Part shown: piece after piece, positions 7,817 to 14,037 of the stretch
Position numbering within the stretch: the stretch's first letter is position 1
Layout of the letters: each line of letters begins with the position of its first letter
Source: Bacteroidetes bacterium UBA7692
GTDB taxonomy: Bacteria > Bacteroidota > Bacteroidia > Chitinophagales > LD1
Direction of reading: 5' to 3'
Assembly: GCA_002482725.1 (NCBI GenBank)
Contig: DLGO01000024.1
Coordinates: 1-14,037 of the forward strand
DNA: 14,037 bases
Notes under the pieces: generated by a model
Told to the model about the DNA's origin: nothing
What the model saw: the letters and a program-made list of their open reading frames with translations, nothing else
Databases searched by the model: none
Program-made: the position numbers and the translations under genes

Positions 7817-8369
7817 CATAGAAGTTGAATTAACCCATACCAGTAATTTGTTTATCGCATTTTTCGGCTGCAACTGCGTCAGATTTTCTTGTCAGAGGTA
7901 TTCCCACTATGACTTCAAAAATCTTTCTTGTTTCGCTCTAAAAATTGCAGATAAACATTCTTACCGTATGAGATTAACTCAACTTCTCGTAAAAAAAGTC
8001 AAGGACGGCTTCCTTGTCTAAGGCTGAACGATTGACGTGCTTTTTCCTAAAACTTTTTAAACTCGCCGGAACATTAGGCGCATAGTTCATTTCAAGCCTT
8101 GGGCTCTACAGAAAAAGTTTATTAACGGAAAAACCACACAATCGTTCGAGCCACCAAGGAAGCAAAGTCCACCGGGTCGATATAGGTATGCCTTGTCGTA
8201 TATTGTTACAAATAGTTGCAGTAGGCGTTTTTCACCTTTTATACTGCAATAAGGCATGATTTCGATCGTTATCCACACAGTTATTAGAATAAAATGTAAA
8301 AAGGAAAATTCCTTTTTGAAAAGCGGATAATTGGCGTTAATTTTAAGTAACCAACCGAGGAATTGAAAT
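7817..8369. other. Intergenic stretch with no recognisable gene
   Basis: Apparently degenerate DNA downstream of repeat copy A. Short frames exist on both strands (7776-8021 plus, 8087-8278 minus), but their products are cysteine-rich or compositionally odd and match nothing I know. It also holds a single TTATCCACA at 8269-8277 and a 9-bp AT-rich inverted repeat (AAAAAGGAA/TTCCTTTTT) at 8298-8317, 53 bp before the TPR gene. The inverted repeat could be a weak terminator or part of that gene's control region. No clear TAnnTTTG element was found here. Confidence 0.45.
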
Positions 8370-9782
8370 ATGTACGAAGAAGAGTTTTTTGACGAGGAGT
8401 TTGGTGAAATAATGGAGCTGATCCAACAATACGAGGCAGCTTTAAAAGAGAATAAGTCCCCCTATTTTGACCAAAGCAATTACGAAAGGATTGCGGCTTA
8501 CTACCATGACAACAGGGAATTTAAAAAAGCCCTGAACGTGGTGGATAAGGCATTGGAGCAATACCCATTCAGCAGTGAGTTTTTGCTGCAGAAGGCAGAG
8601 CTATTGGGCGAGCAGAATAAACCGGATGAAGCATTGGAAGTGCTGGGATATGCGGAATCGCTAGATCCAAGCAATGTAGATGTGGCGCTGATAAGGGCAG
8701 ATATATACTTGTATAAAGGTGAGCACGATATTGCTTTGGCCGAGATAAACCGTGGCCTGAAGCTGGCTAACGAAAATGATGAAAGGTGCGAACTGTACCT
8801 GGAAATGGCGGATGTTTACGAAGACCTGGAGCAGTATTACGAAGTAATCGACTGCCTGAAAATGGCCATAAAGCAGGATCCGGAGAACGAGGAAGCACTG
8901 AACCGCATTTGGTTTGCGTTTGAACTGACCGAGCGTTTTGAGCAGAGTGTAGCCTTCCACAAAGAGCTATTGAACAACCATCCATACAATTTGCTGGGAT
9001 GGTTCAATATAGGCCATGCCTATACAGGATTGAAAAGATATGACGACGCGGCAGAAGCATTTGAGCTTTCGCTTGCTATAAACGAGGAATTTGAACCAGG
9101 GCATACGTGCCTGGGTGATGTCAAATTCCTGAAAGAGGATTACCACAGTGCAATAACAAGCTACCTGGAAGCTATCAAGCTGATAAAACCTTACAAGGAG
9201 CTTTTCCTGAAAGTGGCGGAGTGCTACGAAAAGCTGGAAGACAATGGGAAGAGCAGGGCTTTTTTGCGTAAGGCGATTGGCGTAGACCCTTATTACGATG
9301 AGGCTTTTTACAAAATAGGTGAGTCGTACAAAATAGATGAGGAGTGGCAGAAGGCTATCTCTTCGCTGGAAAGGGCGCTGAAGCTGAGCAAGGATAATGT
9401 GGAAAGCATGAGCGCGCTGGCCGAGGCTTACCTGAATGGTAATGAAGTGGAAAAGGCGGTGGAGCTGTTTGAGCGGATACTGGAAGTGGACCCGAAGACA
9501 AAGACCAACTGGCTGAACCTGGCTGCGGCTTACTTTGAGATAGGTAGCCACAGGGAGGCGTTTGTGGTACTGAATGAGGCGAGCGTGAAGTTTGAGAAGG
9601 ATGCAGATGTGTTCTATATAAAGGCTGTGTTTTACCTGCAGGTGGGCAACAGGAATGAGGGTTTGGTGAACCTGGAGAAGGGGCTGCTGCTGAGCTTTGA
9701 GGACCATGAGATGATATTTGAGCTGGATGAGAATCTGGTGAATGATGAGTTGGTGCTGCAGATGATAGACCAGTATTCGTAA
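8370..9782 (+). CDS. Cytoplasmic tetratricopeptide-repeat protein
   Basis: A 470-aa protein made almost wholly of TPR helix pairs from about residue 35 onward, roughly ten to twelve repeats. Typical units are YERIAAYYHDNREFKKALNV, FNIGHAYTGLKRYDDAAEAF, YKIGESYKIDEEWQKAISSL and LAAAYFEIGSHREAFVVL, many followed by the D-P turn. The N-terminus is acidic (YEEEFFDEEFGE), and there is no signal peptide or membrane segment, so it should act as a cytoplasmic protein-protein scaffold. No catalytic domain is fused. GAGGAA about 10 bp before the ATG is a plausible ribosome-binding site. It stands alone, flanked on both sides by copies of a dispersed repeat. The partner and process are unknown; similar TPR proteins are common in Bacteroidetes. 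Confidence 0.9.
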   Translation: MYEEEFFDEEFGEIMELIQQYEAALKENKSPYFDQSNYERIAAYYHDNREFKKALNVVDKALEQYPFSSEFLLQKAELLGEQNKPDEALEVLGYAESLDPSNVDVALIRADIYLYKGEHDIALAEINRGLKLANENDERCELYLEMADVYEDLEQYYEVIDCLKMAIKQDPENEEALNRIWFAFELTERFEQSVAFHKELLNNHPYNLLGWFNIGHAYTGLKRYDDAAEAFELSLAINEEFEPGHTCLGDVKFLKEDYHSAITSYLEAIKLIKPYKELFLKVAECYEKLEDNGKSRAFLRKAIGVDPYYDEAFYKIGESYKIDEEWQKAISSLERALKLSKDNVESMSALAEAYLNGNEVEKAVELFERILEVDPKTKTNWLNLAAAYFEIGSHREAFVVLNEASVKFEKDADVFYIKAVFYLQVGNRNEGLVNLEKGLLLSFEDHEMIFELDENLVNDELVLQMIDQYS

Positions 9783-9798
9783 GGGTGGATAAGAATGC

Positions 9799-9884
9799 TT
9801 CAACAACCTTGAAAGGTTTGAAAATACGCAGGGTTTGGTCAATATGGTTTTTTCTTGCCTTACCTTTTCCTTGATGAAAAGGTA
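9799..9884 (+). repeat. Dispersed direct repeat, copy B, with hairpin
   Basis: Second copy of the repeat at 7741-7816, starting 17 bp after the TPR stop. It carries a perfect 8-bp stem, TACCTTTT-ccttgatg-AAAAGGTA, at 9861-9884. The hairpin could act as a terminator for the TPR gene, although no U-run follows directly. The position just after a stop codon matches that of copy A. Confidence 0.6.
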
Positions 9885-10292
9885 ACCAAAAATCAAGCGC
9901 TGTATTTTCTTTTTAAGGCTGCAAGGGCAAGCCAGAAACCGAAACTGCACAAATCTGCGCAGTTACTTTTGTCGATAATTCAGGAATATGTGTTGGCTCC
10001 GTGTGCAGAATTGATCCGGTTTCTGGCTCTCCCTGCGAGCCAAGAAAATAAGGCGCATGGGTCGATATATGAAGGAGTGGTTGCGCATTGTCTTTTTCTA
10101 AAGCCAACAATAGGGATGGACTTATCGTTGCACAAAAACAATCTTCCAAGCACCTGTGGTGGAGATACTTTCAAGATTGTATTGAAGGTTGTTTGCCCGA
10201 ATGAAAAGTTTGGGTTGGTGAAAAGCGATAGCATGTATATGTTGAGATTAATGGATTCAGGTAAATTGAAGAAAGGGATATGTATTGTTTAA
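9855..10292 (+). CDS. Doubtful hypothetical ORF, 5' half repeat-derived
   Basis: An open frame of 145 codons. Its first 20 or so codons are a translation of the hairpin of repeat copy B, and residues 1-85 look like low-information translation of degenerate DNA. The last 60 residues (TFKIVLKVV, EKFGLVKSDS, YMLRLMDSGKLKKG) look more protein-like, so a short gene remnant may be fused by chance to the repeat. No signal peptide, domain or credible ribosome-binding site was seen. I would not treat it as a secure gene. Confidence 0.25.
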   Translation: MPYLFLDEKVTKNQALYFLFKAARASQKPKLHKSAQLLLSIIQEYVLAPCAELIRFLALPASQENKAHGSIYEGVVAHCLFLKPTIGMDLSLHKNNLPSTCGGDTFKIVLKVVCPNEKFGLVKSDSMYMLRLMDSGKLKKGICIV

Positions 10293-10351
10293 TGGTTTTT
10301 GCTAGTGAATCAGACCACTTATGAGGCTGTGAAAAGAAGAGTTTAGCTACA

Positions 10352-10762
10352 ATGGGAATGCGCACATACATACTGCAACATAAGTATAAAATTGCCGGAT
10401 TGGGAGTTTCTATATTGCTTGTTTGTTTTGGCTGCTGGTATTTATTTCATGATAAGATGATAGAAAAGGATGTAGCTATCCGATTTTTCTATGTAAGGTA
10501 TTCGTGCGATGAAACGAGATTTTGGGATTACCATTGTGATAGGTATGAAGCGAGGAAAATTATAAGTGCAAAGAGAGATTACGCCAGATTACTTGGGCAA
10601 ATATTGCCTGTTAAGTTTGCCAATAGTGAAATAGAAAATCTTGTGGAGCATGTGTATAATACCAATCGGGTGTATTTTGTATTTGAAGGGGATATAATGA
10701 TGACAAGGAAGAAAGAATATGTATTTTATGTAAAGGATGGGTATATAGAAGAGTATGATTGA
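10352..10762 (+). CDS. Small membrane-anchored hypothetical protein
   Basis: A 136-aa protein with a basic N-terminus, one membrane helix at about residues 13-32 (IAGLGVSILLVCFGCWYLF), and a soluble C-terminal part of about 100 residues containing two cysteines near residues 51 and 60 (YSCDETRFWDYHCDRYE). The topology is consistent with an N-in anchor and a periplasmic domain, where the two cysteines could form a disulphide. The family is not recognised. A downstream ATG at 10358 is an alternative start. The stop overlaps the start of the HTH/WYL regulator by 8 bp, so the two are probably translated together. A role as signal input to the regulator is conceivable but unsupported by sequence. 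Confidence 0.75.
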   Translation: MGMRTYILQHKYKIAGLGVSILLVCFGCWYLFHDKMIEKDVAIRFFYVRYSCDETRFWDYHCDRYEARKIISAKRDYARLLGQILPVKFANSEIENLVEHVYNTNRVYFVFEGDIMMTRKKEYVFYVKDGYIEEYD

Positions 10763-11447
10763 CAACGATACAAAACTGCTATCCCGGCTCACTGCGATAC
10801 TGACCCAGCTGCAGACGAAGCGGCTGTTGACGGCTACGGAGCTGGCAGGGAAGTATGCGGTAAGTGTGAGGACGATATACCGGGACATAAGGGCGCTGGA
10901 GCAGTCGGGAGTGCCGATACTGACAGAGGAGGGAAAGGGCTACACGCTGATGGAAGGGTACAGGGTGCCACCGGTGATGTTTACCGAAAATGAGGCTAAT
11001 GCACTGATAACGGCTGAGCAGCTGATATTGAAGAATAAGGATGCCTCATTTGTGCGGAACTATACCGAAGCGGTAAGCAAAATAAAGGCAGTGCTAAGGC
11101 ACAATGTAAAGGATAAAACAGAGCTGCTTTCGGAGCGGACAATGTTCAGCCAAAACGTAAACAGGGAAAGGAACAGCAACAACCTGTCGGAGCTGCAGGC
11201 TGCGCTTACTAACTTCTATGTAACGAAAATTGAATACCGCAATGAGGCCAATAAAGCATCGAGCAGGTTGATAGAACCCTTTGCACTGCTGAGCACCCAA
11301 GAAAACTGGCTGCTGGTAGCCTGGTGCAGGATGCGGAAGGAGTTCCGGTTTTTCCGGCTGGACAGGATAGCGAAACTACAAGTGTTGGGCGACAAATTTG
11401 CCCCGCATAACATGACGCTGCAGGAGTATTTTGACAAGTACCATTAA
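10755..11447 (+). CDS. YafY-type HTH/WYL transcriptional regulator
   Basis: DNA-binding regulator with an N-terminal winged helix-turn-helix at about residues 5-65 (LLTATELAGKYAVSVRTIYRDIRALEQSGVP is the classic HTH_11 pattern, followed by the GKGYTL wing). A linker and a WYL domain follow at about 130-225. The WYL signature is partly visible as LLSTQENWLLVAWCRMRKEFRFFRLDRI, with the usual W-Y-L replaced by N-W-L. The 230-aa length is normal for YafY-like proteins. The ATG lies inside the upstream gene (8-bp overlap). It sits 73 bp before a DUF1761-YdeI unit whose promoter carries a dyad, so it is the best local candidate regulator of that unit. The ligand is unknown. Confidence 0.92.
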   Translation: MIDNDTKLLSRLTAILTQLQTKRLLTATELAGKYAVSVRTIYRDIRALEQSGVPILTEEGKGYTLMEGYRVPPVMFTENEANALITAEQLILKNKDASFVRNYTEAVSKIKAVLRHNVKDKTELLSERTMFSQNVNRERNSNNLSELQAALTNFYVTKIEYRNEANKASSRLIEPFALLSTQENWLLVAWCRMRKEFRFFRLDRIAKLQVLGDKFAPHNMTLQEYFDKYH

Positions 11448-11463
11448 ATTGTTTTGGCACCCC

Positions 11464-11479
11464 TGACATAGGGCTGTCA
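11464..11479. promoter_or_regulatory. TGACA-N6-TGTCA dyad, candidate operator
   Basis: TGACA and TGTCA form a perfect 5-bp inverted repeat separated by TAGGGC. The dyad is centred about 23 bp upstream of the -7 element at 11491, so it covers the place where the -33 element should lie. It starts 17 bp after the stop of the WYL regulator gene. The position suits control of DUF1761-ydeI by that regulator. Confidence 0.5.
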
Positions 11480-11490
11480 CAAGCTCGATT

Positions 11491-11498
11491 TAGCTTTG
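11491..11498 (+). promoter_or_regulatory. -7 promoter element of the DUF1761-YdeI unit
   Basis: TAGCTTTG matches TAnnTTTG exactly and lies 23 bp before the ATG at 11521. No good -33 TTTG is present at the normal spacing; the dyad occupies that position, as expected for a regulated or activator-dependent promoter. Confidence 0.55.
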
Positions 11499-11520
11499 CA
11501 TCATAATAAAAAACAAAATT

Positions 11521-11934
11521 ATGATCGGACAATTAGCAAACCTGAATTGGATAAGCGTGTTAATCTCATTTGTGGTGTATTGCGTGCTGGGGGGCCTGTG
11601 GTTTACCCTGTTTTTCAGTAAGCCCTACAGGATATCGCTGGGCAAGGAAAATGAGGTGCTGCCGAATAAGCCTATTTTTATAATAGGTCCTGCGATATGC
11701 TCTTTGGTAATGACCATAACTACAGCGGTGCTGATGCATGCGCTGAACATAAACTCGTACAGCGGAGCGCTGGAGTTGGCGCTGGTGGTGGGTATAGGGT
11801 ATCTGGTGGCCAATACGGTAAACATTGCCATAAACCCAAACATACCACGACCGATACTTTATAGTATCATCAGCGGGTCGTATCATTTAGTGTTAATAGT
11901 GATAGTAAGTATGATATTAGTAGCGATGAAATAA
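11521..11934 (+). CDS. DUF1761-family membrane protein
   Basis: A 137-aa protein with four predicted membrane helices at about residues 9-31, 51-72, 80-102 and 111-135. The N-terminal LNWISVLISFVVYCVLGGLWFTLFFSKPY matches the DUF1761 opening (LNW near the start, then a G-x-x-W-[FY] element and a K-P-[YW] after the first helix). The family has no established biochemical role. The gene has its own -7 element and an upstream dyad, and is followed after 1 bp by the YdeI-like gene, so the two are surely one operon. There is no signal peptide cleavage site; it should sit in the inner membrane. Confidence 0.82.
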   Translation: MIGQLANLNWISVLISFVVYCVLGGLWFTLFFSKPYRISLGKENEVLPNKPIFIIGPAICSLVMTITTAVLMHALNINSYSGALELALVVGIGYLVANTVNIAINPNIPRPILYSIISGSYHLVLIVIVSMILVAMK

Positions 11935-11935
11935 C

Positions 11936-12520
11936 ATGACAGTAGAGAAAACAGAAATAGAAACCTTTTGCCCGGCGAGCCGGCAGGAGTGGGGGCAATG
12001 GCTACAGGAGCACCATGGTACAAAGCAATCTATATGGGTGGTGTACTATAAGAAGAACTCCGGCATTGCCTCTATGGCCTACAGCGACGCGGTGGATGAA
12101 GCCCTGTGCTTTGGGTGGATAGACAGCACCAGGAAAACGCTGGATAGCGAGTCGTTTATCCAGTTTTTTTGCAAGCGCAAGCCAAAGAGTGTATGGTCGA
12201 AGGTAAACAAGGCAAAGGTGCAGCGGCTGATCGAAGAAGGGCTGATGATGCCCGCAGGACTTGCCAGCATAGACACAGCCAAGCAAAACGGCTCATGGAC
12301 GATATTGGACGGTGTAGAAGAGCTGGAAATGCCCAAAGACCTTGCCAAAGCATTTAAAAGCCATCCCGGCTCTAAGCAATACTTCGCCGGGCTGAGCAGG
12401 TCTGTAAGAAAAGCTATATTGCAATGGCTGGTGCTGGCTAAGCGCCCGGAAACGAGGCAAAAGAGGATAGCCGAGATAGCAGAGCTTGCGGCACAGGGTA
12501 AGAAGCCGAAGCAGTTTTGA
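11936..12520 (+). CDS. YdeI/OmpD-associated family protein
   Basis: A 194-aa cytoplasmic protein of the YdeI/OmpD-associated family, sometimes annotated as bacteriocin-protection protein. Signature stretches in order: SRQEWGQWLQEHHGTKQSIW, VYYKKNSG, YSDAVDEALCFGWIDS (the most diagnostic), RKPKSVWSKVNKAKVQRLIEEG, AGLASIDTAKQNGSW, and the C-terminal AKRPETRQKRIAEIAELAAQGKK, which resembles the basic C-terminal helix of this family. Links to stress or antimicrobial-peptide resistance are known for some members, but the molecular activity is not settled. It begins 1 bp after the DUF1761 stop, implying translational coupling and shared control by the WYL-adjacent promoter. Length and motifs appear intact. 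Confidence 0.9.
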   Translation: MTVEKTEIETFCPASRQEWGQWLQEHHGTKQSIWVVYYKKNSGIASMAYSDAVDEALCFGWIDSTRKTLDSESFIQFFCKRKPKSVWSKVNKAKVQRLIEEGLMMPAGLASIDTAKQNGSWTILDGVEELEMPKDLAKAFKSHPGSKQYFAGLSRSVRKAILQWLVLAKRPETRQKRIAEIAELAAQGKKPKQF

Positions 12521-12599
12521 GGGAGTTTTGCCGTGTAATATTTTCCTCACTTTTTCGTGGTATTGGATTTGAGGGAAACAAATTGAAAAGAGGGAAAGT

Positions 12600-13516
12600 A
12601 TGGGGCGTATTTTATTGGTCGGACTGATGGCATTAGCTTGGGTATGTTGTTATGCCTCATCTGCACCCGGCACCAAAGCCAAGAAGGCTGCTGTAAAAAG
12701 CATATAGAAAAGCACTTTCCTTACCAATTAACCTATCCGCAAAAGCACAACAGAAAAAGCCTGTCGCAGTTTGGATACGACCTGTATTTATCGAGAGCTC
12801 ATATATATGCTATTACACAATTTATAAAACCAAGTAAGTTCGGTACCCACTCGTACAGCAAGCCAAATAGGAAGGAAAAAAACGGGTCGCTGTATACCTG
12901 CCGAGGCGGCTTTATAGACTTTGCGCACATGCGCTGCGCTGCGGATTGGACTGTTTATATAGCTTTCAGAATATTGGATGGCGATACGGTGATTGAGCTG
13001 CCAGATGAGTCGGGCAAATTAAGCATAAGCTTTAAAGGAGCCTCTGCTTTGCTATTAGAGGACATAACCGCTATAGCACAGAAAATAGCCTATGAGCGAT
13101 TGCTGTGGCACGAAGCAGCGAGCTGGTATTACCACTACCCAAACCACATAATAGGGGAGCAGCAGTCGGCATTTACACCAGAGGATCTGTACTCCAACTT
13201 TTTGGGAACCATGGTGGGCAGGAATATAGCACTGAAGGTTATGAAAAAGCTGGATGAGCGACCCTTTAAAACGATAGCTACGGAGGAAATAGCGAAGATG
13301 ATAGCTGGCCTGGAGCCTGTGAGCAGCACAGCAAAGAGCAAAATGGCCTACGATATAGTAGACCGCTACAAGCAGCTACAGCTACCAGAGGAGCAGCGCA
13401 ACAAGGATATATGGTGGGACCGGGGAATGGTGTTTACAGACCCGCGCTACCAGTTTAAACGCAACATGCATACAGGGCCTGAGCTGACGCCATGGACAGT
13501 GCCGGGTCAGGAGTAG
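12600..13516 (+). pseudogene. DUF4056-family exported protein, frameshifted after its signal peptide
   Basis: The body of the gene is open from 12638 (only a TTG start) to a TAG at 13514 and carries DUF4056-type motifs: CRGGFIDFAHMRCAADWTVY, an AYERLLWHEAASWYYHY helix, QSAFTPEDLYSNFLGT, and a WWDRG near the end. That frame lacks a believable N-terminus. Another frame supplies one: ATG at 12600, preceded by AGAGGG, encodes MGRILLVGLMALAWVCCYASSA, a typical signal peptide, then stops at TAG 12705. One extra A in the A-run at 12695-12699 would join the frames smoothly (AAVKKHIEKHF). I therefore read this as one exported-protein gene with a -1 frameshift, either a real mutation or an assembly error. 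Function of DUF4056 is unknown. An independent start at 12638 is the alternative. Confidence 0.7.
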
Positions 13517-13818
13517 GCAGGCTGTAGCGCTGATGCCAAAGTGCAAATAAACCATGTTCCCAAACTACATCAGCCGGCAAATCCCTGAACAGTTATTATC
13601 TGTTCCGTATAGAGCCATCTTCTGAACTTTTCTATTCAAAGGGAACACATAAGCCACTCCATCCGCCATTCGGAAGCTTTGATACCAGGGATTTTGACAA
13701 GGTGATAAAAGTAGTAGCCAATGAGATGGAGAAAACGCTGCTGCCTGATTTTGACAAGCGGGATAAACAAGACCCTGTGGTTAAATTTGAGCATGTGAAG
13801 CGGGTGTTTTTCCGTTAA
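13517..13818 (+). pseudogene. Probable detached C-terminal segment of the DUF4056 gene
   Basis: After the TAG at 13514 the same frame continues open for 23 codons to a TGA at 13586. A second frame, open from 13534 without any ATG until the 13720s, then runs to TAA at 13816. Its product (SYYLFRIEPSSELFY, then FDTRDFDKVIKVVANEME, ending KRVFFR) has protein-like composition and matches the neighbours in codon use. It also resembles the tail I would expect after the WWD and P-W-x-V-P-G segment in this family. The simplest reading is one ancestral gene of about 400 codons with a nonsense change at 13514 and a second -1 shift near 13575-13590. It could instead be the end of an unrelated decayed gene. 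Confidence 0.5.
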
Positions 13819-14037
13819 GGCAAGGACGCTTTGGTTACTCAGTCGGTACTATAGTAAAAATACAGAAGTAGTAAGAAGTGCACGGCTATCTATATCCGCA
13901 CGCTCTTGTTAGTAGTAAATATCCTCACCACCAAAAACTGATTAAAAAAACCTTTTCACATTTTTTAGAAGCCATTGAAAGTGTTGGTAGTGTTAGGTTT
14001 AAAGATGTTAGTGCATTTTGCCGCCTTTTTTGCTAGA
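13819..14037. other. Terminal 219 bp without a recognisable feature
   Basis: AT-rich sequence after the last open frame. A GTG-started frame of about 50 codons can be read from roughly 13877 to the window end, but it has no ribosome-binding site and no recognisable motif. No strong hairpin followed by T-run and no TAnnTTTG element were found. It is probably the upstream region of a gene outside the window. Confidence 0.35.

Noticed and set aside
7776..8021. 81-codon plus-strand ORF after the dehydrogenase
   Set aside because: It starts inside repeat copy A and its product is a compositionally odd, cysteine-rich translation with no motif.
8269..8277. Perfect DnaA-box-like TTATCCACA, hinting at an origin
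   Set aside because: Only a single box, no cluster, no AT-rich unwinding region, and no dnaA or other origin-linked gene nearby.
8087..8278. 63-codon minus-strand ORF
   Set aside because: It lies in degenerate intergenic DNA, with no ribosome-binding site or recognisable domain.
8967..9950. 327-codon minus-strand ORF opposite the TPR gene
   Set aside because: It is an antisense shadow of the TPR coding sequence and has no plausible protein features.
11454..11465. TTGGCAC as a sigma-54 promoter before the DUF1761 gene
   Set aside because: There is no TTGC -12 box at the required spacing; the TAGCTTTG element explains the promoter better.
10755..12520. WYL regulator plus YdeI-like protein as a defence island
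   Set aside because: WYL proteins do accompany some defence loci, but no nuclease, helicase, toxin or other effector is present here.
13877..14036. GTG-started frame of about 50 codons at the window end
   Set aside because: No ribosome-binding site, homology or domain pattern; its length is compatible with chance.

Overview
The window reads as chromosome of a Bacteroidetes species, plausibly Chitinophagaceae-like. Evidence: a TonB-dependent receptor with an N-terminal carboxypeptidase-regulatory domain, a secreted enzyme with a C-terminal type IX secretion (T9SS) sorting domain, weak or absent Shine-Dalgarno sequences, and TAnnTTTG promoter elements. Almost all real genes lie on the + strand. 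No phage, CRISPR array, intact transposase or recognisable defence system is present, and I do not see a convincing new multi-gene system.

Layout. (1) 1-4908: ribulose-phosphate 3-epimerase (5' end outside the window), an outer-membrane TonB-dependent receptor and a secreted PhoD-like metallophosphatase, closely spaced and probably co-transcribed. A 29-residue possible membrane peptide follows. (2) About 4990-5800: a non-housekeeping patch with a REP-like hairpin, one AT-rich minus-strand gene of unknown function and a stretch resembling the 3' end of a tRNA. Together they look like the remnant of an integration event. (3) 5819-7726: folB (dihydroneopterin aldolase) behind a probable promoter and palindrome, then a secreted glucose/sorbosone dehydrogenase-like protein with a T9SS tail. 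(4) 7727-10300: a cytoplasmic TPR protein flanked by two copies of a roughly 76-bp direct repeat, each starting about 15 bp after a stop codon and running into degenerate DNA. (5) 10352-12520: a small membrane-anchored protein overlapping a YafY-type HTH/WYL regulator, then a two-gene unit (DUF1761 membrane protein and YdeI/OmpD-associated protein) whose promoter carries a TGACA-N6-TGTCA dyad. (6) 12600-13818: a DUF4056-family gene that appears broken by a frameshift after its signal peptide, a stop codon near the end of the conserved part, and another frameshift before its C-terminal segment. The last 220 bp hold nothing I can identify.

Functional reading. The first block combines pentose-phosphate metabolism with envelope uptake and phosphoester hydrolysis. 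folB supplies folate. Region 5 looks like a small regulatory locus, with the WYL protein as the natural candidate for the dyad. The best leads are the broken DUF4056 gene, the tRNA-like fragment, the paired repeats, the WYL/dyad unit and the folB palindrome.
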